Shown here: positions 57,917-64,000 of the stretch, in pieces
Numbering within the stretch: the first letter of the stretch is position 1
Layout: each line of letters opens with the position of its first letter
NCBI RefSeq assembly: GCF_017307495.1
Contig: NZ_JAFKHE010000018.1
Coordinates: forward strand, 62,001 to 126,000
Length of the DNA: 64,000 bases
DNA from: Devosia sp.
GTDB lineage: Bacteria > Pseudomonadota > Alphaproteobacteria > Rhizobiales > Devosiaceae
Reading direction: 5' to 3'
Position numbers and translations under genes: made by a program
Notes under the pieces: model-generated
What the model saw: only the letters and a program-made list of their open reading frames with translations
What the model was told of the DNA's origin: nothing
Database searches by the model: none

Positions 57917-58253
57917 AGACGAATGGCAGCGCCACGGCACAATTGAAGAGCGTCGAGAGCGTGCCTTCGTCGAGCGCGCCATCGAGCCACTTGGGCAGGG
58001 CGACGGTGGACACCCAGATCAGCTTCCAGCCGATCTCGAAGACCAGTAGCGGCAACATGCGGATCGGCGAGAACAGGCCGGCGACGGACAGGACGCCCAG
58101 GGCACTGAGGAGTGCGACCACAGCGCCGTCCATGCGCGGCAGATTGGACAGCCCGTCCATGTAGACGGGCGCGTAGCGGAGCGAGGTGCCGACGACAAGC
58201 ACGGCGTAGCAGGCGCGAAGCAGAGTGAGACGCAGGGTGGAGAACGGAGGCAT
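57825..58253 (-). CDS. Unknown four-helix membrane protein
   Basis: A 142-residue protein starting at ATG 58253 (MPPFSTLRLTLLRACYAVLV). Four membrane segments are likely (about 9-28, 43-60, 65-85, 99-120), resembling small DoxX-like proteins in size and pattern but without a signature I can name. It is the last gene of a minus-strand run with the 58325 and 59048 genes. Its 3' end overlaps the TetR remnant. Confidence 0.65.
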   Translation of the reverse strand: MPPFSTLRLTLLRACYAVLVVGTSLRYAPVYMDGLSNLPRMDGAVVALLSALGVLSVAGLFSPIRMLPLLVFEIGWKLIWVSTVALPKWLDGALDEGTLSTLFNCAVALPFVFIVPWRHVASTVLGKAEPFRGTASTQGSAM

Positions 58254-58324
58254 CGGGGGGTTTCCTCGACCAGAGCTGATGGGGGCAGGCGAGCGGCATT
58301 TCCGCCGCTCGCCGATCGAACCGG

Positions 58325-59023
58325 CTACGCCGCGGCGACCGCGGTCCTGGCACGCGACGGGCTGGCGATGGACTTGCGGGGGAACCACAGGGCGAACCCG
58401 AGCCAGACGAACGCCAGGCCCATCGGGATCGCGGCGTAGCGCTGGAACTCGTGCGGCAGCAGGGCAGCGGCGGGCGTGAGCAGCGCGGCCAGCGCCAGTA
58501 CAATCGAGGGGACCTTGGGCAGGACACCGGCCCTGACCGTCGCGATGCCGAGCAGGATGCCACCGGCCAGATAGAGCACGCTCAGCACGCCGTAGACGGC
58601 TCCCATGGCGCCGATGTCGAGCCGGCCGGGATGCTGGTTCACGATGCCGAGGAGGCTGTCGACGAACTCTGGCGAGACGGGAGCGAGCGGCGGCAACAGG
58701 AACAGCTCGGCGAAGACGTAGCCCGTCTGCAGCCACCAGCTCAGGGCGAACAGGATGAAGGCCGTGAGGCCAAGCCACCCTGCCCTGCTCATCTGCCGGA
58801 AATAGAGGCCGGCGGTGCCCACGATGAAGAACAGGCACATCGCGAACTTGAGCGAGATGATGACGGCCCACGGTGTCGTGGTGACCGAGCTGACGAAATC
58901 GGGCGGATGAATCGGCTGGATGCCGGCGAAGATCAGCCCCGCCAGGATGGCGAAGGGCCCGGTGGCGCGGATGAGATGGTCGGCGGAGAGCAGGCGATTG
59001 GCGGTGGCAGAGGTGGTGGTCAT
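58325..59023 (-). CDS. Unknown polytopic membrane protein
   Basis: A 232-residue membrane protein with about six helices: TGPFAILAGLIFAGIQPIHP, PWAVIISLKFAMCLFFIVG, TAFILFALSWWLQTGYVFAE, GAMGAVYGVLSVLYLAGGIL, SIVLALAALLTPAAALLP and AIPMGLAFVWLGFALWFP. The IQPIHPPDF loop is notable. Not assigned to a family. It starts 24 bases after the small 59048 gene, so the three genes below the MalT-type regulator likely form one transcript. Confidence 0.7.
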   Translation of the reverse strand: MTTTSATANRLLSADHLIRATGPFAILAGLIFAGIQPIHPPDFVSSVTTTPWAVIISLKFAMCLFFIVGTAGLYFRQMSRAGWLGLTAFILFALSWWLQTGYVFAELFLLPPLAPVSPEFVDSLLGIVNQHPGRLDIGAMGAVYGVLSVLYLAGGILLGIATVRAGVLPKVPSIVLALAALLTPAAALLPHEFQRYAAIPMGLAFVWLGFALWFPRKSIASPSRARTAVAAA

Positions 59024-59047
59024 GGTAGTCCTCCTCAGGGGCTGTGA

Positions 59048-59293
59048 TCAGGTGACGGTCTTGGGTGGGACGTGAGCGACGGAGACGAGCGACACGCCAA
59101 GGTCACGGATGCGCTGCAGCAGGCCGTGCAGAACGGCCTGATCGGCAGTGACGCCACGCAGCAGCGTGACGCCGCCGGCTTCGTGGATCAGCTCGGGGAC
59201 ACCGAGCCGGTCGGCCCAGTGCTGGTCGAGATGGCCGCGAACACGGATATCGTAGGTTCCGGATGGGCTTGAGCTATCGGAGCTCGTCGTCAT
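59048..59293 (-). CDS. Small unknown protein linked to the MalT-type regulator
   Basis: An 81-residue soluble protein (TYDIRVRGHLDQHWADRLGV, then GGVTLLRGVTADQAVLHGLL, and RIRDLGVSLVSVAHVPP), starting at ATG 59293. Proteins with this pattern often neighbour large LuxR/MalT-type regulators in other genomes as far as I recall; a link by function is inference. It heads the three-gene set. A palindromic region lies just upstream. Confidence 0.7.
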   Translation of the reverse strand: MTTSSDSSSPSGTYDIRVRGHLDQHWADRLGVPELIHEAGGVTLLRGVTADQAVLHGLLQRIRDLGVSLVSVAHVPPKTVT

Positions 59294-59297
59294 GATG

Positions 59298-59387
59298 TCC
59301 TCAGCATTGTCGTGGCGAACCGCAGTTCGCTGAGGAGGACCATGACGCTGGGCGTGGTGAGCCCGCTTCACCAGATGTGGTGAGCGG
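59298..59387 (-). promoter_or_regulatory. Palindromes between the regulator and its neighbour gene
   Basis: The gap of 123 bases holds a perfect palindrome GCGAAC-CGCA-GTTCGC (59315-59330) within a wider inverted repeat TCCTCAGC...GCTGAGGA (59298-59305 and 59329-59336), and a near-perfect one, CCGCTTCACCA-GATG-TGGTGAGCGG (59363-59387), one bulged base. They are candidate regulator sites or a leader hairpin for the small gene. Confidence 0.55.
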
Positions 59388-59416
59388 ACGCGGTGATTTG
59401 CGCTTTTTCTTTTCCG

Positions 59417-62089
59417 CTAGGCGCGGGTCGACGGAGAAAACAGGTCGAGCTCGCCGGCCCGGCGGACGGCGGCCCTGCGGCTGTTCACGCCCAGTTTCTC
59501 GAAGATGTTCCTGGTATGGGTGCGAAGCGTGTTGAGCGAGACGCTCAGTTCATCGGCGATCTCCGGACCGCTGAGGTCGCTGCGCAACAGCCGGAGGACG
59601 TCGGCCTCCCTGTCGCTCAGCGGCTCGATCAGTTCCGGATGCTCGCGTAGCGCCGGCTCGATAACACCACCCTCGGTCAGCGCGATGCTGCGCACGAAGG
59701 TCGATGAAGCCTCGCGCCTGCTCAACTGCCCGACGAGACCGACGAGACCCGCACCTTCGTCGATGAAGGGGCGGCAGATGCGCTCCGGCTCGGCCAGCGC
59801 GATGGCGCGCCGAAGCGCGTCGACGGCCGCAGGACTGTCATGTCGCGATTTGTGCGCGAGTGCCGCGAGCAGGTGGATGTCGATGAGGCTGCGTTTCCGT
59901 CCGCCCTGTGCCGCCGCCTGGGCCAGGCGCTCGACGAGACCCAGGGCCCTGTCCACCGAACCCGCGTCGCCGAGCGCGAGCAAGAGCCGCGCCAGCGTCT
60001 TGTGCTCGAACTCGCGCAGGTGACTGAGCGAATCTTCGGATCCGATCCCGACCGCCCGCGCCCATTGCCCGGCTTCATCGAGCCGGCCCATGCGGATGTG
60101 AACATTGGCGATCAGGGCCGGCACGGGGCGCACGTTGGGAAAGAAGTCGCTGATGTAGCGCCGCTCGGCTTCCTGCAGGTGCTCGAGCGCCTCCGCGCCC
60201 CTGCCCTCGGCCAGGTCGAGGCGAGCCCGCGCGACCCGCGAGCGGTAAGGATACTGCGCCAGCCCCCAGCCCTCGCCGAGTTCCTGGCACCGGTCGAGAT
60301 GGTCGCGGGCCATTGCGCGCTCGTTGCGCTCGAGGTGCAGAAACGCGAGGCTCGCATGCATATCGGCAATCCCGCGCGCGACCGGCCGGCCGTCGTCGGT
60401 CGCAACGCTCAGCGCCGCCTCGCAGAGGCGCAGGGCTTCGGTGAGGCGGCCCTGTGCATTGCGGATGTCGGCGAGTGCAATCGTGGTTCCCTGAACGTCG
60501 GCGCGATGGCCCTGGTCGCGGAGCCCGTCACGGCAAACGGTCCAGAAACTGGCGGCCTCATCGAGCTCTCCCCTGGTCCACGACACGATGCCCAGGAACC
60601 CTGCCGCACCGGCCCGCGCCAGATGGTCGTCGACCGGCGCCAGCTCCAGCACTCGACGGGCGTGCCCGGCGGCGGCCTCGACGTCTCCGCGCACCTGCGC
60701 AAGCGCTGTCCGGTAGAGCTCGACATGCGCCAGCAGCGGCTTGGGATCGGGGAGCTTGACGACCTCCGCTTCGGCAGCCGTGAGCCGCTCCTCGATGCCG
60801 TCGAAGACGCCGAGCGACGTCAGCACGCCCGCGTAGGCAATGCCGAGCATTGGCCGCTTGCGGACCACGGCGTCGGGGATCGGCTTCATCCAGGCGCGAA
60901 ACATTGCCTCGTGCCGATGCTTGCGCATCTCGGGGATGGCGCGTTCGATCAGGTCGGCGGCCCACTCGTAGTCTTCCGCCTCGAGCGCATGATGGATCGC
61001 TTCGGCACGCTCCCCGTGAGCCTCGAACCAGATGCTGGCCCGGCGATGAATTGCGGGCAAAGCCTGCGTCTGGGTTTCGGAGAGGTGGCCGCGCAGGACG
61101 TCAGCGAACAGGTGGTGGTAGCGGAACCATTGGCGGTGGTCATCGAGCGGCACCAGAAACAGGTTCTGGCGCTCGAGCCGATCCAGCATCTTGCGGCCGC
61201 TGCCCGGCTCGCCCGTGACGGCGTCGCAGAGCGGTGCGCTCATGCGGCGCAGGACCGACGTGGTCATCAGGAAATCGCGAACGTCGTCGGCAAGGCGCCC
61301 GAGCACTTCCTCCACCAGATAGTCCACCACGAAGCGGCCACTGCCGGCGAAGTCGTCAATGAAGGCCGCGGCATCGTCGCGGCCTTCCAGTGAGAGTACA
61401 GCCAGTTGCAGCGCGGCGATCCACCCCTCGGTCTTCCGCTCCAGCTTCTCGGCGTCGGCGGGCGAGAGGCCCAGGTGCATGACGTCGTTGAGGTAGGTCA
61501 CCGCTTCGTCGGCGGTGAACCTCAGCTCGGTCGACCGTATCTCGACCAGGTCGCCGCGCACGCGCAGCCGGGCAAGCGGCAGGGCCGGGTCGGCACGCGT
61601 ATTGATCACGACGTGGACGTTGGGTGGCAGGTGCTCGACAAGGAAAGCGAGCTGCCCGTGAATGTCCTTGTGATCGACCAGATGGAAATCGTCGAGGACG
61701 ACGGCGAGGGGCTTCTCCGCCGCGGCGAGCTGGTTGATCAGGAGCGCGACCAGTGCCTGGTCCGGCTGCATCGCGGCGGGCACGTCGGGAAAGGCGGTGC
61801 CCGCCTTCGCGTAGCCGGTGCGCACTGCAGCGACGAGGTGCGACCAGAAGATCGATGGCTCATTGTCGCTTTCGTCGAGCGATAGCCAGGCGATCGAGGT
61901 CGCCTCGTGCCCCGGCTGTGCCAGCCAGTCTGCCAGCAGGGTCGTCTTGCCGAACCCCGCCGGCGCCGAGATCAGCGTGAGCTTACTCTCGAGGCCGCGG
62001 TCGAGCAGGTCGTGCAGCCGCGGCCTCGAGACGACGCGGGGCCTCGGCACCGGCAGGTTCAGCTTCGTGGAAACGAGCGGTACGGCCAT
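59417..62089 (-). CDS. MalT-type LuxR-family ATP-dependent regulator
   Basis: Large STAND-type transcriptional activator of 890 residues, starting at ATG 62089. The N-terminal NTPase has Walker A LISAPAGFGKTTLLADWLAQ and LAVVLDDFHLVD (Walker B). A winged helix region and about 400 residues of TPR-like helices follow (for example AGAAGFLGIVSWTRGELDEA). The C-terminal LuxR helix-turn-helix reads LSDREADVLRLLRSDLSGPE, IADELSVSLNTLRTHTRNIF. The inducer is unknown. It lies upstream of, and on the same strand as, the three unknown genes. Confidence 0.92.
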   Translation of the reverse strand: MAVPLVSTKLNLPVPRPRVVSRPRLHDLLDRGLESKLTLISAPAGFGKTTLLADWLAQPGHEATSIAWLSLDESDNEPSIFWSHLVAAVRTGYAKAGTAFPDVPAAMQPDQALVALLINQLAAAEKPLAVVLDDFHLVDHKDIHGQLAFLVEHLPPNVHVVINTRADPALPLARLRVRGDLVEIRSTELRFTADEAVTYLNDVMHLGLSPADAEKLERKTEGWIAALQLAVLSLEGRDDAAAFIDDFAGSGRFVVDYLVEEVLGRLADDVRDFLMTTSVLRRMSAPLCDAVTGEPGSGRKMLDRLERQNLFLVPLDDHRQWFRYHHLFADVLRGHLSETQTQALPAIHRRASIWFEAHGERAEAIHHALEAEDYEWAADLIERAIPEMRKHRHEAMFRAWMKPIPDAVVRKRPMLGIAYAGVLTSLGVFDGIEERLTAAEAEVVKLPDPKPLLAHVELYRTALAQVRGDVEAAAGHARRVLELAPVDDHLARAGAAGFLGIVSWTRGELDEAASFWTVCRDGLRDQGHRADVQGTTIALADIRNAQGRLTEALRLCEAALSVATDDGRPVARGIADMHASLAFLHLERNERAMARDHLDRCQELGEGWGLAQYPYRSRVARARLDLAEGRGAEALEHLQEAERRYISDFFPNVRPVPALIANVHIRMGRLDEAGQWARAVGIGSEDSLSHLREFEHKTLARLLLALGDAGSVDRALGLVERLAQAAAQGGRKRSLIDIHLLAALAHKSRHDSPAAVDALRRAIALAEPERICRPFIDEGAGLVGLVGQLSRREASSTFVRSIALTEGGVIEPALREHPELIEPLSDREADVLRLLRSDLSGPEIADELSVSLNTLRTHTRNIFEKLGVNSRRAAVRRAGELDLFSPSTRA

Positions 62090-62184
62090 GGTGCCACAGT
62101 TCTGGGCCCGGCCCGTTGCCGAAGCAAGCCTGCAAACAGGCGAAAGGGAGGCCCTGTCGCTGCGCCGCTGCGCACCGTGGACGA

Positions 62185-63081
62185 TCAGCGGGTCTTGCCG
62201 GTGGAACACGCAGTGCGCAGGCAGGAGCGAAGCCACCGATGCGCCAGATCTCCATCCATGCGCGGGTGCCAGAGCATCGAGACCGTGAAGCCGGATATCG
62301 CGAAGGGCAGCGCGAAAGTACTGACGCCGCGTCGTAACCCCGCGGTGTGTCGCTCGGGAACCGTCGCGATCAGGTCCGTGTCACGCGCGAGCGCGATGGC
62401 CGACGCAAAGCCATTCACGATCAGGCCGACCCGGCGCTCGGCTCCGGCCGTCCGTGCTGCCTCATCGACCTCGGAGCTGTGCAGGCCGCGCCGCAGGATC
62501 TGCACGTGCTCGGCCGCTCCATAGCGATCAAGCGTGACGCGCGCCTCCAGAACCGGGTGACCGTCGCGCGCGACGCCGATCCAGCGATCCTCGAACAGCG
62601 GCATCGCCCGCATCTCCGGCGCGGTGGTCGTGTCGATCACGCCGGTTTCGACGTCAACCTCGCCCTCGCGCAGCGGCGCACTCTCCTTGTCGGGCTTGGC
62701 AACGAACTGCAGGGTCACCCCGGGTGCTTCCTCGCGGATTCGGGCGACAAGGCGCGGACCGAACGTCTCCACGAAGCCCTCGCTCGTGCGCAGGACAAAG
62801 CGACGTTCCAGCGTCGCGAGGTCGAGCTTCTCGGCCGGGCGCAAGATCATCCGCGCTCCCTCGACGATCGTGCCGACCTGACCGCGAAGTTCCAGCGCCC
62901 GCGGCGTCGGGACCAGCCGCCGCCCGGCCCGGACGAGCAGTGGATCGCCGGTGACTTCGCGCAGCCGGGCCAGCGCCCGGCTCATCGCGGAGGGGCTCAG
63001 CCGCAAGCGTCGCGCCGCTCCCGCCACGCTGCCTTCGGAAAGCAGAACATCCAGCGTCACCAGCAGATTGAAGTCGGGCAT
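62185..63081 (-). CDS. LysR-family transcriptional regulator
   Basis: A 298-residue regulator starting at ATG 63081. The winged-helix N-terminus is NLLVTLDVLLSEGSVAGAAR, RLRLSPSAMSRALARLREVT; the co-inducer domain follows with FVLRTSEGFVETFGPRLV. It is divergent from the DUF2798/MFS pair, which is its probable target set, with a 110-base shared promoter region. A longer frame to 63171 is open but overlaps that region. Confidence 0.92.
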   Translation of the reverse strand: MPDFNLLVTLDVLLSEGSVAGAARRLRLSPSAMSRALARLREVTGDPLLVRAGRRLVPTPRALELRGQVGTIVEGARMILRPAEKLDLATLERRFVLRTSEGFVETFGPRLVARIREEAPGVTLQFVAKPDKESAPLREGEVDVETGVIDTTTAPEMRAMPLFEDRWIGVARDGHPVLEARVTLDRYGAAEHVQILRRGLHSSEVDEAARTAGAERRVGLIVNGFASAIALARDTDLIATVPERHTAGLRRGVSTFALPFAISGFTVSMLWHPRMDGDLAHRWLRSCLRTACSTGKTR

Positions 63082-63191
63082 CGGCGTTGTCCCATGTGGC
63101 GTCTCGTGCACGAATAAGATGCAAACGTTGCGTGTTCCGCAATAGCGAGCCGAAGCGTAACTGCTGGGCATTCACTCCACAGGAGCATCAA

Positions 63192-63431
63192 ATGCCTGCT
63201 CGTTACGCCCCCGTCCTGTTCGGCTTCATCCTCTCGGGACTGATGTCGTTCCTCGTCTCCGGCATCGCCACCTTCCGCAACGCCGGCCTGGTCGACGGTT
63301 TCCTCAACATCTGGATCGGCGCCTGGCTGCCGTCGTGGCTGATCGCGTTCCCGGTGGTGCTGGTCGTCGCGCCGGTCGCGCGCAAATTGGTCGGTGTCCT
63401 CGTCAAGGCGCCGGCGCCTGCCGCTCGCTAG
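63192..63431 (+). CDS. DUF2798 membrane protein
   Basis: A 79-residue protein with two membrane helices (APVLFGFILSGLMSFLVSG and the later WLIAFPVVLVVAPVARKLV), matching the DUF2798 family of unknown function. ATG 63192 behind CAGGAG. Between it and the MFS gene are only 4 bases, so they are cotranscribed, and LysR is divergent. Confidence 0.87.
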   Translation: MPARYAPVLFGFILSGLMSFLVSGIATFRNAGLVDGFLNIWIGAWLPSWLIAFPVVLVVAPVARKLVGVLVKAPAPAAR

Positions 63432-63435
63432 TCCG

Positions 63436-64000
63436 GTGTCCGAACTCACCTCAAATGGTCAGGGCTGGCGCCTCGCCGCCCTGTCCCTCGCGATGCTGCT
63501 GCCGTCTCTCGGCATCAGCGTCGCCAACATCGCCCTGCCCAGCCTGCGCGCGGCTTTCGACGTCTCGAGCCAGGAAGCCCAGTGGGTCGTCATTGCCTAT
63601 CTGGTTGTCGTCACCTCGTCGCTCGTCACCGCCGGCCGACTGGGCGACCTGCTCGGCCGCCGGCCGCTCCTCCTTGCCGGCATTGCCATCTTTTCCCTGG
63701 CGTCGCTGGGCGCCGTGCTTGCGCCGACGATCTGGGTGGTCGTCCTCGCCAGGGCCATTCAAGGCGTTGGCGCAGCGATGATGATGTCACTCACTGTCGC
63801 CGCGGTCAGCGATGCGGTTCCGGCCGAGCGCTCGGGCACCGCGATCGGACTGCTCGGCACCGTCTCGGCCATCGGCACAGCCGCCGGACCGTCGCTGGGT
63901 GGGCTGCTCATAGGCATGTTCGGCTGGCCGTCGATCTTCGTGCTGATGGCTGGCGCCGGCCTGGTGGCCGCGCTGTTCATCGGCACCCAGCTGCCCGCCG
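63436..64000 (+). CDS. MFS exporter (3' end outside window)
   Basis: Starts at GTG 63436 (MSELTSNGQGWRLAALSLAM) and is open to the end of the window, 188 codons. The sequence is a DHA-type major facilitator: SVANIALPSLRAAFDVSSQE, motif A TAGRLGDLLGRRPLLLAG, and TAAGPSLGGLL (motif C-like). It follows the DUF2798 gene in a LysR-flanked unit. No ATG alternative fits better. Confidence 0.85.
   Translation, partial: MSELTSNGQGWRLAALSLAMLLPSLGISVANIALPSLRAAFDVSSQEAQWVVIAYLVVVTSSLVTAGRLGDLLGRRPLLLAGIAIFSLASLGAVLAPTIWVVVLARAIQGVGAAMMMSLTVAAVSDAVPAERSGTAIGLLGTVSAIGTAAGPSLGGLLIGMFGWPSIFVLMAGAGLVAALFIGTQLPA

Overview
The window is about 64 kb of GC-rich chromosomal DNA from an alphaproteobacterium. Gene content and order point to the Hyphomicrobiales (Rhizobiales), most like a Devosia-type genome. 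The evidence is the lptG-lptD-surA-pdxA-rsmA block, the fabD-fabG-acpP-fabF-mltG-yicC-gmk block, the rpsF-rpsR-rplI-dnaB-alr-radA-cvpA-purF block, an RGG-like tail on ribosomal protein S6, and intergenic palindromic repeats of the kind common in this order. The genus is an inference. No rRNA, integrase, phage gene, CRISPR array or complete insertion sequence was seen.

Layout. 1-7.2 kb: outer-membrane LPS export and folding genes (lptG partial, lptD, surA-like), pdxA and rsmA, plus a convergent Met-rich DUF305 metal protein. 7.4-14.4 kb (minus strand): fatty acid synthesis and cell wall genes, gmk. 14.5-16.5 kb: a PLP-dependent dehydratase, a small conserved protein and a HigBA toxin-antitoxin pair. 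16.7-28.6 kb (plus strand): ribosomal proteins, replicative helicase, alanine racemase, radA, cvpA, purF and an SDR. This block is interrupted by a stress membrane protein, a YidB-like protein and a sugar isomerase/kinase pair. 28.7-35.5 kb: CBS-domain membrane protein, der and YfgM-like protein, a secreted polysaccharide deacetylase, and a GT25 plus pyruvyl-transferase pair. 35.5-42.9 kb: guaA, two cyclic-nucleotide-binding proteins (one Popeye-like), TspO, an rRNA cytosine methyltransferase, guaB with a terminator-like leader hairpin, and a Rid-family protein. 43-49.7 kb: an atypical EF-G paralogue, a WS/DGAT-like acyltransferase and two tandem DHA2 exporters. 49.9-54.3 kb: rlmE, ppx, tRNA-Gln(CUG), a TRIC-type channel and an M20 amidohydrolase. 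54.5-64 kb is accessory in character: gene remnants (oxidoreductase tail, decapitated TetR), a MATE exporter, a large MalT-type LuxR regulator next to three genes of unknown function, a LysR regulator divergent from a DUF2798 protein, and an MFS exporter that runs off the end.

How the parts work together. Most of the window is housekeeping: envelope biogenesis, lipid precursors, translation, replication and purine nucleotide synthesis (purF, guaA, guaB, gmk). The less explained material is (i) the MalT-type regulator with its palindrome-bearing intergenic region and three small partner genes, (ii) the pair of cNMP-binding proteins beside TspO, (iii) the EF-G paralogue that has lost the catalytic histidine of the G domain, and (iv) two families of intergenic palindromes. 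I did not find a clear new multi-gene defence or biosynthetic system. The best candidates for undescribed biology are the 57.8-62.1 kb regulator/membrane-protein locus and the Popeye-like locus.
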